Assembly: GCA_036490715.1 (NCBI GenBank)
Contig: DASXDL010000026.1
Coordinates: 62,001 to 126,000, forward strand
Reading direction: 5' to 3'
Source of the DNA: FEN-1191 sp036490715
Lineage (GTDB): Bacteria; Pseudomonadota; Gammaproteobacteria; Steroidobacterales; Steroidobacteraceae
DNA: 64,000 bases
The notes under the pieces were generated by a model. It searched no databases, was not told where the DNA came from, and saw nothing but the letters and a program-made list of their open reading frames with translations. The translations under genes were made by a program, and so were the position numbers. Position 1 is the stretch's first letter, and every line of letters begins with the position of its first letter. Positions 42,072 through 51,462 of this stretch are shown piece by piece.

Positions 42072-43094
42072 TCAGGGCGTCGAAACCGCGCTGCGGCGCG
42101 TCGCCGGGCGCCGGCGAGTCAGGCCATAGTTGCTGTCGGCGACCAGACACAGGATCTCGAACATCATGGTCGCGCCCACCAGTGCGGTATTGCCGCTCTG
42201 GTCGTAGGGCGGCGCCACCTCGACCACATCGCCGCCGATCAGATTCAGGCCGCGCAAGCCGCGCAGCAGGCGCTGCGCCTCCAGGGTCGTGATGCCGCCG
42301 ACCTCGGGGGTGCCGGTGCCCGGGGCGTAGACCGGATCCAGGCCATCGACATCGAACGAGATATAGGTGCGACCGTCCCCGACCACGCGTCGGGCCTCCT
42401 GAATGACCCGATCGACACCCAGTTCGGCGAATTCCTCGATGAATACCACGCGCATGCCGTGCGACTTGGAGAATTCAATACCGTCAAGAAAGTTCTGGCC
42501 GCCACGGATGCCAATCTGGATGGTGCGCTTCGGATCGAGTACTCCGGCCTCCACCGCCAGCCGGAACGGCGCGCCGTGCGTGAACTTTGAGCCGTAGAAC
42601 TCGCCCCAGGTATCGCAGTGCGCATCGATATGCACCATGCCGATCGGTGCATCGGCCGCGATCGCGCGAAAGATTGGATAAGTGATGGAGTGATCGCCAC
42701 CGGCGCTGATCGGCAGGATGCCGGCGGCGTGTAGCTTGCGATAGAACGCCTCGATCTCCTCGACCTGCTTCTCCAGATCGTAGCGCTGCGACAGCCGCAC
42801 ATCGCCCAGGTCGGCGATCCGGCACAGCTCGTACGGATTGATCCCCAGGCCGAGGTTGAATGAGCGCATCAGACTCGAGGAGTTGCGGATCTCGCGCGGC
42901 CCGTGGCGGGCACCGGCACGATTGGTCACACCGAGATCGGTGGGCACGCCGATCAGCCCGATGTCGACGTGATCGAGCGACGTGGCCAGCGGCGCGCGCA
43001 TGAATGTCGCGATCTCGGTATAGCGCGGCTCCGTCATCGGGTTGTAGACGCGCCCGCCGACAAGGTCCGGTCTTTGATAGGGGCTGTCAGTCAT
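42072..43094 (-). CDS. Agmatinase-family ureohydrolase (agmatinase / guanidinobutyrase / guanidinopropionase)
   Basis: 340 residues. The binuclear manganese motifs are all present: GGDHSITYP, MVHIDAHCDTWG and ISFDVDGLDPVYAPGTGTPEVGG. The N-terminal YNPMTEPRYTEIATFMR resembles guanidinobutyrase/guanidinopropionase members more than classical agmatinase. The enzyme hydrolyses a guanidino compound to an amine and urea in the cytoplasm. It is divergent from the periplasmic amine oxidase gene (115-bp gap). An amine or guanidino-aldehyde route involving both is possible but speculative. The substrate cannot be decided from sequence. Confidence 0.87.
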   Translation of the reverse strand: MTDSPYQRPDLVGGRVYNPMTEPRYTEIATFMRAPLATSLDHVDIGLIGVPTDLGVTNRAGARHGPREIRNSSSLMRSFNLGLGINPYELCRIADLGDVRLSQRYDLEKQVEEIEAFYRKLHAAGILPISAGGDHSITYPIFRAIAADAPIGMVHIDAHCDTWGEFYGSKFTHGAPFRLAVEAGVLDPKRTIQIGIRGGQNFLDGIEFSKSHGMRVVFIEEFAELGVDRVIQEARRVVGDGRTYISFDVDGLDPVYAPGTGTPEVGGITTLEAQRLLRGLRGLNLIGGDVVEVAPPYDQSGNTALVGATMMFEILCLVADSNYGLTRRRPATRRSAVSTP

Positions 43095-43209
43095 GGCAGT
43101 GCGGCAATTCTATCGCAGACGCGGCGCCGTGACGCGGCCGGCCGCCTGACGTATCCTTGCCGCGCTGCGCTCAGGAGGAAACCGGGCGCTGTGCCAGCCA
43201 GGGGGGCTG

Positions 43210-44826
43210 ATGAATCATCACCGGTCGGAATCCGCCGCGCTCAGCCGGCGTCAGCTGCTGCGCATGATCGGCGTCAGCGCCGGCAGCGCGGCCATGTACC
43301 AGGCCATGACGGCGCTCGGCTTCGCCGCCGAGTCGCCGTATCGCGGCCCCGTGGATCTGAGCGGCGCGCCGCGTGGTGCCTCGGTGCTGATCCTGGGTGC
43401 GGGCATGGCCGGCATGACCGCTGCCTACGAGTTACGCAACGCCGGTTACCAGGTGCAGGTACTGGAATACAACAATCGCGCCGGCGGCCGTAACTGGAGC
43501 CTGCGCGGCGGTGATACCTACACCGAACTGGGTGGATTCACCCAACACTGCCGGTTCGACCCGGAGCTTTATCTGAACCCGGGCCCCTGGCGCCTTCCCT
43601 ATCACCACCACGGTATGCTGCATTACTGCAAGCGTCTCGGCGTGGCGCTCGAGCCGTTCGTTCAGGTTAACTACAACGCCTATCTGCACAGCAGCCACGC
43701 CTATGGCGGAGCGCCTCAGCGCTATCGCGAGATCAAGGCTGACTACCAGGGACACGTGGCTGAGCTGCTGGCGAAGGCCACACGCCAGAACGCCCTGGAT
43801 GACGCGGTCAGCAAGGAAGATCGCGAGAAGTTGCTCGAGTCGCTGCGCGACTGGGGAGCGCTCGATTCCAAATTCGCCTATGTGACCGGTGATGCCAGCG
43901 GTGACCGGCGTGGCTATCGAAAAAAGCCAGGCGGCGGTCTGACGGGTCGGCCGGTCTATTCCGACCCGCTGCAGCTCGGGGAACTGCTCGATTCCGGCCT
44001 GTGGGCAGGTATCTTCCAGGGCGACACCTTCGACTGGCAGTCACCGCTGTTTCAGCCGGTCGGCGGCATGGGACGCGTGGGCGAAGCCTTCGGCCGCGAG
44101 CTTGGCACGCTGATCCGCTACAACGCCAAAGTGACCGAGATCCATCAGGACGATCACGGTGTCACGGCTTCATACGAAGACACGACCCGCCCCGGCGCGG
44201 CCAAACTCACCGCCCGCGCCGACTGGTGCCTGTGTACGATCCCGCTGTCGATTCTGGCGCAGATTCCGATGAATGTCGGCGCGCCGATGGCGGCGGCCAT
44301 TGCCGCCGTGCCGTACGGCGCCGCCGTCAAGATCGGCCTGCAGTTCAAGCGCCGATTCTGGGAGCAAGATGAGTCCATCTACGGCGGCATTACCTACACC
44401 GATCTGCCGATCGCGAATATCGGCTATCCCAGCACCGGCTATTTCAGTGACGGCAAGGGCGTGTTGCTCGGTGCGTATATCTGGGGCGTCAACGCGATGG
44501 AATTCACCTCGATGACCCCCGAGGAACGCGTCCAGCGGGCGCTCGACTACGGCGGCCAGATCCATCCGCAGTACCACGACGAATTCGACAACGGCATCGC
44601 GGTCGCCTGGCACCGCTCGCCCTTCACGATGGGTTGCTACGGCGAGTGGAACGACCAAAGCCGCGCGCGCCACTACGACAATCTGTGCCAGATCGATCGG
44701 CGCATTTTGCTGGCTGGCGAGCATGCTTCTTTCATCGGTGGCTGGCAGGAGGGTGCGGTGACGTCGGCCCTGGACGCCATCGGGCGCCTGCATCAGCGCG
44801 CCGTCGCACAAGGTCAGCGCACGTGA
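43210..44826 (+). CDS. Tat-exported flavin monoamine oxidase
   Basis: 538 residues. A twin-arginine signal is visible at residues 12-20 (SRRQLLRMIG) followed by a short hydrophobic stretch. The FAD-binding motif VLILGAGMAGMTAAYELR starts near residue 60, followed by EYNNRAGGRNWSLR. The C-terminal LAGEHASFIGGWQEGAVTSA is the typical FAD-contact end of amine oxidases. It would deaminate a primary or secondary amine in the periplasm. It overlaps the following cytochrome c gene (GTGA), so electrons may go to the cytochrome rather than O2, as described for nicotine oxidoreductase NicA2 with its cytochrome. The ATG follows GGGGGG at 43201-43206. Confidence 0.88.
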   Translation: MNHHRSESAALSRRQLLRMIGVSAGSAAMYQAMTALGFAAESPYRGPVDLSGAPRGASVLILGAGMAGMTAAYELRNAGYQVQVLEYNNRAGGRNWSLRGGDTYTELGGFTQHCRFDPELYLNPGPWRLPYHHHGMLHYCKRLGVALEPFVQVNYNAYLHSSHAYGGAPQRYREIKADYQGHVAELLAKATRQNALDDAVSKEDREKLLESLRDWGALDSKFAYVTGDASGDRRGYRKKPGGGLTGRPVYSDPLQLGELLDSGLWAGIFQGDTFDWQSPLFQPVGGMGRVGEAFGRELGTLIRYNAKVTEIHQDDHGVTASYEDTTRPGAAKLTARADWCLCTIPLSILAQIPMNVGAPMAAAIAAVPYGAAVKIGLQFKRRFWEQDESIYGGITYTDLPIANIGYPSTGYFSDGKGVLLGAYIWGVNAMEFTSMTPEERVQRALDYGGQIHPQYHDEFDNGIAVAWHRSPFTMGCYGEWNDQSRARHYDNLCQIDRRILLAGEHASFIGGWQEGAVTSALDAIGRLHQRAVAQGQRT

Positions 44827-45275
44827 GCGCGGCGCCGCGATACGCGCGCGGTCTGCTGCTCATCTGCGCCCTGGCGCTGGGCGCGCGTGCGGATGATTCG
44901 GCCTTCAATGCGGTCTCCACGCTAAAGAACGTCGACGGCCAGGACATCTACAGCCGTATCTGTCAGGGTTGTCACATGCCCCAGGGCGAGGGTGCGGTAG
45001 GCGCCGGCCACTACCCCAGGCTCGCGGGCGATCCGTCACTGGTGTCGTGGCAGTACGCAGCACTCATCGTGCTCAACGGCCGCAACGATATGCCGGCATT
45101 CGGCGCACCACCGGATCTAATTTGGGACGGTCCAACCGTCCATCTGAGCGACGCACAGGTCACCGACGTCGTGAACTACGTGCGCAGCCACTTCGGCAAC
45201 AAGTACAAGGATCCTGCGACCGAAGCCGAGGTCGCCAAACTGCCCCACTCGGGGCAGCCGCTGGCTACCAAATAA
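44823..45275 (+). CDS. Periplasmic c-type cytochrome
   Basis: 150 residues from a GTG at 44823 that overlaps the amine oxidase stop. A signal peptide (GLLLICALALGARA) precedes a single class I cytochrome domain. The haem site is C47-x-x-C50-H51 (CQGCHMPQGEG), and the likely axial methionine lies in NDMPAFG. It probably accepts electrons from the co-encoded amine oxidase and passes them to a terminal oxidase; this is inferred from the overlap. Confidence 0.9.
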   Translation: MSAAPRYARGLLLICALALGARADDSAFNAVSTLKNVDGQDIYSRICQGCHMPQGEGAVGAGHYPRLAGDPSLVSWQYAALIVLNGRNDMPAFGAPPDLIWDGPTVHLSDAQVTDVVNYVRSHFGNKYKDPATEAEVAKLPHSGQPLATK

Positions 45276-45376
45276 CGGTCCCCACTCCTCTTATCCACAC
45301 CTCTTATATAGAGTCAGGGGCCGAAGGCGGTACAGGGGAGTTACGCTCCCGGTTGAGGTAAGCTACCCGCCATAAT

Positions 45377-45390
45377 TGGGAGCGCTACCT
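45377..45390 (+). promoter_or_regulatory. LacI-type operator-like palindrome upstream of the alpha/beta hydrolase gene
   Basis: TGGGAGCGCTACCT is a near-palindrome around AGCGCT and lies 12 bp before the ATG of the next gene. A -10-like CATAAT at 45371-45376 adjoins it, but I see no -35 at a good distance. It resembles the element in front of the second TonB receptor and the xyl-box of Xanthomonas as I recall it. Confidence 0.45.
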
Positions 45391-45402
45391 TCTGGGGGGT
45401 CT

Positions 45403-46473
45403 ATGGGCGCGAGGGGCATTGGAGCCGGCGCTGTGCTGCTGGCGCTGGCGGTCTCGGTGGCCACGGCGTCAGGATCTGAGGACGGGGTGCCGGCGGGTGG
45501 GGATTCCGGTCGGTTCGATGCCGACGGCACTGCGCATATCACCCGCGTGGTGCCCGTGCCGTCGATGATCAGCCCCGAGGCGCAGCAATGGCTGGCATCG
45601 CTGCCGGGCAATCAGCCAGGCGACGAAGACCTGGCGACGCGCCGCTCCCGTACCGATGCCTGGCGTGCGCGGGACTCGGCCGAGGCAATGAAGCACTACC
45701 CCGTGACCATCAAGGCCGAGACGCTGGCGGGCGTTGCGGTCGATGTCATCTCACCATTGCAACTGCCCGCAGCCAACCGCCACCGCGTGTTCATCAATCT
45801 GCACGGTGGCGGGTTCAACTCCGATTCGGGTTCGCGGATCGAGGGTGACCCGATCGCCAATCTTGCCAGGACGCGCGTGGTGTCGGTGTACTACCGCCTG
45901 GCGCCGGAACATCCTTTTCCGGCCGCCGTCGACGATGTGGTCGCTGTCTACCGCGAATTGCTCAAGAGCTACCAGGCCAAAGCCATCGGCATGTACGGCA
46001 CTTCGGCGGGCGCCACGCTGACCGCCGAAGTGACCGCGAGGCTAGGCCGGCTGGGACTGCCGCTGCCGGGGGCCCTGGGATTTTTCTCCGGTACCGCGGA
46101 CTACAGCCGCGTGAGTGATTCGCGTCAACTGTTTGGCAACGACGGCCTGCCTGGGGTGCAGCACCCGATCGACTTCAAGCGTCCCGGCGAAGACACGTAT
46201 GTCGGCAGCACCAATCGAACCGACCCCCTGCTCTCGCCGCTGTATGCCGACCTGCACGGCTGGCCACCGACCCTGCTCGTCAGCGCCACACGGGACGCCT
46301 TGCTCGGGGATACCACGACGTTTCATCGCGCGCTGTTGCACGCCGCGGTCGACGCGCGCTTGGTGGTGTTCGAAGCGCTGCCGCACGCATTCTGGTATCA
46401 CTTCGATTTTCCAGAAACGAACGAGGCACTGGCACTGATGGCGCAGTTCCTCGATGCGCAGGTGCGCCATTAG
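45403..46473 (+). CDS. Secreted alpha/beta hydrolase (HSL/acetyl-esterase-like)
   Basis: 356 residues with a signal peptide (AGAVLLALAVSVATASG). The alpha/beta-hydrolase-3 hallmarks are present: oxyanion motif NLHGGGFNSD near residue 138, nucleophile elbow GTSAG near 206, acid Asp in SATRDAL near 305 and catalytic His in LPHAFWY near 330. Length and motifs fit the hormone-sensitive-lipase esterases. Located first in a plus-strand run of secreted proteins within a polysaccharide locus, it could remove acetyl or other acyl groups from hemicellulose; this is inference. The ATG at 45403 follows GGGGGG. Confidence 0.83.
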   Translation: MGARGIGAGAVLLALAVSVATASGSEDGVPAGGDSGRFDADGTAHITRVVPVPSMISPEAQQWLASLPGNQPGDEDLATRRSRTDAWRARDSAEAMKHYPVTIKAETLAGVAVDVISPLQLPAANRHRVFINLHGGGFNSDSGSRIEGDPIANLARTRVVSVYYRLAPEHPFPAAVDDVVAVYRELLKSYQAKAIGMYGTSAGATLTAEVTARLGRLGLPLPGALGFFSGTADYSRVSDSRQLFGNDGLPGVQHPIDFKRPGEDTYVGSTNRTDPLLSPLYADLHGWPPTLLVSATRDALLGDTTTFHRALLHAAVDARLVVFEALPHAFWYHFDFPETNEALALMAQFLDAQVRH

Positions 46474-46492
46474 CTCAAGGGAACGGCCCACG

Positions 46493-48043
46493 ATGTCTGA
46501 TCGAATAGGATCGCTGATAGCGATGACGCTGCTGGTGTTCATGGCGCCGGTCTGGGCGGCGGGGCCTGGCGGCAAAGTCGGATTATTCACCGGCCAGAGC
46601 GACGTCGGCAGCGTCGCGCCCGCGGGAACAAGTCACTACGATTCGGCGCGCGCCGTGTACACCTTGACCGCCGCCGGTGCCAACACGTGGTACCACGTCG
46701 ATGATTTTCACTATCTGTGGAAGCAAGCCTCAGGTGATCTTGCTCTTCAGGCCGATGTCAGTTTTCCGCCGCGCCATTACGACCACGAGCCCAACCCGCA
46801 CCGCAAAGGCCTGTTGATGATCCGCCAGTCGCTCGACACCGGCGCCGCCTACGTCGATGCGGCCCCACACGGCTCGGGTCTGACCGCGCTGCAATACCGC
46901 CGCGAGCGTGGCGCCAACAGCCAGGACATTGAACTTAACATCGATTTGCCACGCAGCGTGCGTCTGGAGAAGCGCGGTGACGTATTCACGCTGCTGCTGT
47001 CGATGCACGGCGAGCCGCTGCATCAGGTCGGCGCCTCAGTGACCTTGCACCTCAAGGAGCCGTTCTATGTCGGTCTGGGCGCGGTTTCGCACGATGTGAC
47101 GACGACCGACGTCGTCGAGTTCTCACACGTGGAATTGCAGCCGCTGCGCCCATTTGCTAGCAGCCAGACGCTGGTGCTCTTCAGCACCTTGCAGAGCGCC
47201 CAGACCGAGGATCAATACCGCCGCTCGATGATGATCGCAACATCGCGGGCCGAGCTTCGCTCGGCCAACTGGGCGCCGGACGGCAAGTCCATCTACCTGT
47301 ATCAGGACGGTCGCATCGTGAGAATTCCGTATCTCACGCCGGAAGCGGGCGGGACGCCGGAACCGGTGAATACCGGTTCGCTGGTCGACTGCGCTCCGGA
47401 TTTTGGTGTTTCACCCGACGGCAGATCACTGGCGGTGAGTTGCTCGTCCACCCATGGCGCTCTACACCAGGTCTATCTGCTCGGCGTCGACGACGCCGGC
47501 AACGACGCGCGTCAGGTCACCCGCGCCGATGTGCCGAGCTACTTTCACGCCTGGTCGCCGGACGGGCAGACCATAGCCTTCACGCGCGGCAAGGCCGGTC
47601 GCGCCGATATCTTCACGATTCCGGCAGCTGGCGGCGACGAGCTGCGCCTGACCAGCGATACGCTCAACGATGGTCCGAGCTACACGCCGGATGGAAAGTT
47701 CATCTATTTTGATTCGCAGCGCTCCGGCAGCACGCAGATCTGGCGCATGCAGGCCGATGGCGCCGCGGCCGAGCAGCTCACCGACGACGACTGCTCCAAC
47801 ATGGGTCCGCAGGTATCACCCGACGGCAAGACGGTCGCATTCTTGAGCCGGCCGACGGTGGCATCCGAGGGCATTGGCGAGGCAGCGCTGAAAGTCATGG
47901 TCGCCGGGGACGGCATGATCCGCACCGTGGCCAGCTTTCAGGGCCAGCGCGACAGTTTCTCAACCTACGCTTGGGGGGACAACAATCATCTGGCATTCGT
48001 CAGCTACCAGCGGCTGCCAGCCAGCTATGGAGGCGCACCATGA
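46493..48043 (+). CDS. Secreted TolB-like beta-propeller protein
   Basis: 516 residues with a signal peptide (IAMTLLVFMAPVWAAG). Residues about 25-230 look like a jelly-roll/concanavalin-type domain of the DUF1349 kind (WYHVDDFHYLWKQASGDLAL, ALQYRRERG). Residues about 250-510 contain PD40-type propeller repeats (SPDGRSLAVS, SPDGQTIAF, TPDGKFIYF, SPDGKTVAF). The repeats suggest a binding scaffold; no catalytic motif is visible. The ATG at 46493 has AAGGGA upstream, and the stop overlaps the next gene (ATGA). It may bind oligosaccharide or assist the neighbouring hydrolases. Confidence 0.78.
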   Translation: MSDRIGSLIAMTLLVFMAPVWAAGPGGKVGLFTGQSDVGSVAPAGTSHYDSARAVYTLTAAGANTWYHVDDFHYLWKQASGDLALQADVSFPPRHYDHEPNPHRKGLLMIRQSLDTGAAYVDAAPHGSGLTALQYRRERGANSQDIELNIDLPRSVRLEKRGDVFTLLLSMHGEPLHQVGASVTLHLKEPFYVGLGAVSHDVTTTDVVEFSHVELQPLRPFASSQTLVLFSTLQSAQTEDQYRRSMMIATSRAELRSANWAPDGKSIYLYQDGRIVRIPYLTPEAGGTPEPVNTGSLVDCAPDFGVSPDGRSLAVSCSSTHGALHQVYLLGVDDAGNDARQVTRADVPSYFHAWSPDGQTIAFTRGKAGRADIFTIPAAGGDELRLTSDTLNDGPSYTPDGKFIYFDSQRSGSTQIWRMQADGAAAEQLTDDDCSNMGPQVSPDGKTVAFLSRPTVASEGIGEAALKVMVAGDGMIRTVASFQGQRDSFSTYAWGDNNHLAFVSYQRLPASYGGAP

Positions 48044-48975
48044 ATCGCCTGATACAGTGGATCACGCCGGCTGGCCTGTGCGCGGTGGCCATTGGTTACG
48101 CGCTGGCGCAGTCTCCGACGCGACCGCCGATTACCGGTGTCTCGCACATTGCGGTCTATAGTGCCGACCCCGGCCGCAGCGAGCATTTCTACGTGCACGA
48201 TCTGGGCGCCGTGAAGCGCCCCGATCCGGAGAACGCGGGGGGCGTACGCTACTACTTCGCCGCCACGCAATTCGTCGAAGTTCTGCCGCTGCCCGCCGGT
48301 CCGCGCTCGATCAATCGGCTCGATCACGTCGCCTTCGCCACCACCGACGCGCGCCGTCTACGCGACTACCTGGGATCGAAAAACATCGCCGTCGCCGGCG
48401 ATCTCCATCGCGGTGCCGACGGCAGCCAGTGGTTTGACGTCGCCGACCCGGAAGGCAACCGGATCGAATTCGTGCAGCCGCCCGAGCGGCCCTCGCCGCT
48501 GCCGCCCAACCCGCTGTCGAGCCATATGATTCATGTCGGATTCATCGTTCACAATCGCGCCCTGGAAGACAGCTTCTTTCGCGCCATATTGGGATTCAGG
48601 CCGTACTGGTTCGGCGGCTTCAAGGAGGACGTTCCAACCTGGGTGTCGCAGCAAGTGCCCGACGGCAGCGATTGGCTTGAATACATGATCGTCGGCACGC
48701 CCGAGGGCCGCGGTATTCCGCCCGACATGAAGGCCGCCGATGTGGGCGTGTTGGATCATTTCTCCCTCGGTGTCGCCAATGCCGAGGCCGCGTACACGCT
48801 GTTGTGGAACGGCGACCGGCTTTCGGGCCAGGACGCGTTGCCCAAGATCGGGCGCGACGCCAAGTGGCAGCTCAACCTCCTCGATCCGGATGGCACCCGT
48901 GCCGAGATCATGGAACTCCACGCGATCGGAAGGCCCTGCTGCTCGCCATTTACCGCTTCGGATCCCCAGAAGTAG
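48040..48975 (+). CDS. Exported VOC (glyoxalase/dioxygenase superfamily) protein
   Basis: 311 residues. An N-terminal hydrophobic signal (ITPAGLCAVAIGYALAQ) is unusual for the VOC superfamily, which is mostly cytoplasmic. Two VOC modules are visible: the first from GVSHIAVYSADPGRSEHFYV to DPEGNRIEFVQ, the second from MIHVGFIVHNRALEDSFFRA to LDPDGTRAEIMEL. The His and Glu at module starts and ends suggest a metal site. It overlaps the propeller gene by ATGA with GGAGG before the start, and lies 4 bp before the GH9 gene. The substrate is unknown. Confidence 0.8.
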   Translation: MNRLIQWITPAGLCAVAIGYALAQSPTRPPITGVSHIAVYSADPGRSEHFYVHDLGAVKRPDPENAGGVRYYFAATQFVEVLPLPAGPRSINRLDHVAFATTDARRLRDYLGSKNIAVAGDLHRGADGSQWFDVADPEGNRIEFVQPPERPSPLPPNPLSSHMIHVGFIVHNRALEDSFFRAILGFRPYWFGGFKEDVPTWVSQQVPDGSDWLEYMIVGTPEGRGIPPDMKAADVGVLDHFSLGVANAEAAYTLLWNGDRLSGQDALPKIGRDAKWQLNLLDPDGTRAEIMELHAIGRPCCSPFTASDPQK

Positions 48976-48979
48976 CTGC

Positions 48980-51448
48980 ATGCAGCGCTACCGTCATGGC
49001 TTTGCCTGTCTGGCCCTGTTGATATGTCAGCAGCTCCTCGCTGGCGATCTGCACCTTAACGACCAGGACTACTTCGAGATGCAGGGTTTGAGCGTGCTCG
49101 ACTACGAGAATACGTTCCACCCGGTGTTTCGCGATCAGAAGCTCGGCGGCATCGAAATCATCCTGCACGGCGAGCGCATCGCCACCGACGGCGAAGTCCG
49201 TCTGACGCCGACGCCGCAGCAGTGGGACCCGGTACCGACGCTGCGGGAACGCAAGCGCGGCGCGGTGGCCGACCAGCTGATCAGCTGGTCCGGCTACCCG
49301 GATCTGTCATTGAGCTACCGAATCGAGGTAACAGCCGAAGGTCAGGGCTTTCGCGTGGCGGTGCATCTCGACCAGCCGCTGCCGGCCCGTCTGGTGGGCA
49401 AGGCGGGCTTCAACCTCGACTTTCTGCCGACATCCTACTTCGGCAAGAGCTTCCTGCTGAATGATGCCTTCGGCATCTTTCCGCGCCATCCGAATGGGCC
49501 GATGCAAGCTGCCGCGTCGGGCGATTCCGAGCCGCTGCCGATGGCCAGCGGTCAGCAACTTGTGCTCTCGCCCGAGGATCCAACTACGCGGGTCACGATC
49601 ACGGCCGACGACGGCACGCTGATGCTGTTCGATGCCCGCAACCGCGCGCAGAACGGCTGGTTCGTGGTGCGCGGCTTGCTCGCCGCTGAGCGGACCGACA
49701 ACGCGCTGGTCTGGCACGTCCGTCCGAACGTGATACCAGGCTGGATACGCCCGCCGGTGGTGTCGTACAACCAGATCGGCTATACGCCCGGCCGCGCCAA
49801 GATCGCGATGCTCGAGCTCGATCCGTTGTACCAGGCGCCCACGACCGCGCGGGTGGTAAATCTGAAACCCAACGGCGACTACCAGCCGGTCTTTGAAGCG
49901 CCGATCAAACCCTGGGGCAAGTGGCTGCGCTATCAGTACGCCAGCTTTGATTTCTCCAGCGTCCGCGAGCCGGGCGTGTACGCGATCGAGTACGCCGGCC
50001 ACATCGGCACGCCGTTTCGCATCGGCGGGGATGTCTATGACCGCGTCTGGCAGCCCTCGCTCGATACCTATCTGGCCGTGCAGATGGATCACGTCAAGGT
50101 GCGGGAAAACTACCGGGTCTGGCACGGGCTGTCGCACATGGACGATGCCCGTCAGGCGCCAGTTAACTACACCCACTTCGACGGCTACTCGATGGGGGCG
50201 ACCTCGGACTCGCCGTTCGCCACCGGCGAGCATATTCCCGGCCTGAACAGCGGCGGCTGGTACGACGCCGGCGACTACGATCTGCGTACCCAAACCCAAG
50301 CGCAGGTGATCACCGACCTGGCAATCGCACGCGAGACCTTCCAGATAGACTGGGATCAGACCAGCATCGACGAGGACGCGCGCCTGGTGCGCATCCATCG
50401 CCCCGACGGCGCTCCGGACGTATTGCAGCAGGTCCGGCACGGTGTGCTCGCCCTGCTCGCCCAGTACCAGGCCTTCGGGCACGCGATCCCTGGGATCATC
50501 GAGCCGACCCTGGAGGAGTACACGCACCTGGGCGACGCCGCGTCCCAGACCGACGGCCGGATCTACGACCCGCATCTGGCGCCCTTGGAAGACAACGGTG
50601 TCCACTCCGGCGTGCCCGATGACCGCTGGGCCTTCACCACGCACACCACACCGCTGAATTACGCCGCCGCCGGTGCGCTGGCAGCGGCCAGCCGGGTGCT
50701 GCGCGGATTTGACGATCCGCTGGCCAGGCGCTGCCTGCAGGTTGCGGTGCAGGTCTGGGACCAGGAGCACGCTCACGCGCCGGTCACCTACCACTCGTTC
50801 AACACCACCGGCGGCGACCTGGATGTAGAAGAGATGAAAGCCGCAGTCGAGCTGCTGCTGGCCACGCACGGCGAGCGACGCTACGCCGAGCGCCTGCAGG
50901 CACAGTGGCCCGTCGTCCAGAAAAACTTCGGCGAACTCGCGTGGCTCGCGGCGCGCGCGCTGCCGCACATGGGAGCCGGCTTCAGAAAGCGGCTGGCAGC
51001 GGCGCTGACCGCGCAACCGCCTCAATGGAAATCCTACCTCTCCTCCAATCCGTTCGGTGTGCCCATCGATACCGGCACCTGGGGCGGATCGGCGCCCGTG
51101 GCAGCTTTTGCCACGCACCTGTATTTCCTACACCAGGCTTTCCCCGACATCATCGACAGCGACGCGACACTGCGCGCCTTCGACTATCTGCTCGGTCGGC
51201 ATCCGGCGTCGAACGTCTCGTACGTGTCAAGCGTCGGAACTGATTCGAAGCTGATCGCCTATGGGGACAATCGCGCCGACTACAGCTTCATTCCGGGTGG
51301 CATGATTCCCGGCGTGATTATCATCAAGCCCGATTTTCCCGAGCTCAAGAGCGCATGGCCTTTCCTGTGGTACGAGAATGAATACGTGGTCGACGCCGGA
51401 ACGGCCTTCATTCTGGCAGCCAATGCCGCACGCGCGCTGGCGCGCTAG
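48980..51448 (+). CDS. Glycoside hydrolase family 9 enzyme with N-terminal Ig-like (CelD_N) domain
   Basis: 822 residues with a signal peptide (HGFACLALLICQQLLAG). A long N-terminal region of beta character leads to an Ig-like CelD_N domain near residues 255-350 (VVSYNQIGYTPGRAKIAML). The GH9 (alpha/alpha)6 barrel follows: SGGWYDAGDYDLRTQ carries the catalytic-base aspartates, and NEYVVDAGTAFILAAN near the end carries the proton-donor glutamate. Such enzymes cleave beta-1,4-glucans or related polymers. ATG 48980 was chosen because it starts the signal peptide; an in-frame extension to 48740 lies inside the VOC gene. It ends the plus-strand run. Confidence 0.87.
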   Translation: MQRYRHGFACLALLICQQLLAGDLHLNDQDYFEMQGLSVLDYENTFHPVFRDQKLGGIEIILHGERIATDGEVRLTPTPQQWDPVPTLRERKRGAVADQLISWSGYPDLSLSYRIEVTAEGQGFRVAVHLDQPLPARLVGKAGFNLDFLPTSYFGKSFLLNDAFGIFPRHPNGPMQAAASGDSEPLPMASGQQLVLSPEDPTTRVTITADDGTLMLFDARNRAQNGWFVVRGLLAAERTDNALVWHVRPNVIPGWIRPPVVSYNQIGYTPGRAKIAMLELDPLYQAPTTARVVNLKPNGDYQPVFEAPIKPWGKWLRYQYASFDFSSVREPGVYAIEYAGHIGTPFRIGGDVYDRVWQPSLDTYLAVQMDHVKVRENYRVWHGLSHMDDARQAPVNYTHFDGYSMGATSDSPFATGEHIPGLNSGGWYDAGDYDLRTQTQAQVITDLAIARETFQIDWDQTSIDEDARLVRIHRPDGAPDVLQQVRHGVLALLAQYQAFGHAIPGIIEPTLEEYTHLGDAASQTDGRIYDPHLAPLEDNGVHSGVPDDRWAFTTHTTPLNYAAAGALAAASRVLRGFDDPLARRCLQVAVQVWDQEHAHAPVTYHSFNTTGGDLDVEEMKAAVELLLATHGERRYAERLQAQWPVVQKNFGELAWLAARALPHMGAGFRKRLAAALTAQPPQWKSYLSSNPFGVPIDTGTWGGSAPVAAFATHLYFLHQAFPDIIDSDATLRAFDYLLGRHPASNVSYVSSVGTDSKLIAYGDNRADYSFIPGGMIPGVIIIKPDFPELKSAWPFLWYENEYVVDAGTAFILAANAARALAR

Positions 51449-51462
51449 GAATACGACCGGCT

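Noticed and set aside
45276..45350. Imperfect inverted repeat (CCCCACTC... with ...GAGTCAGGGG) after the cytochrome c gene as a terminator
   Set aside because: The arms pair poorly and no T-run follows on either strand.
45351..45376. TTGAGG and CATAAT as a promoter for the alpha/beta hydrolase gene
   Set aside because: The spacing between them is only 12 bp, too short for a sigma-70 promoter. CATAAT alone was mentioned with the operator instead.
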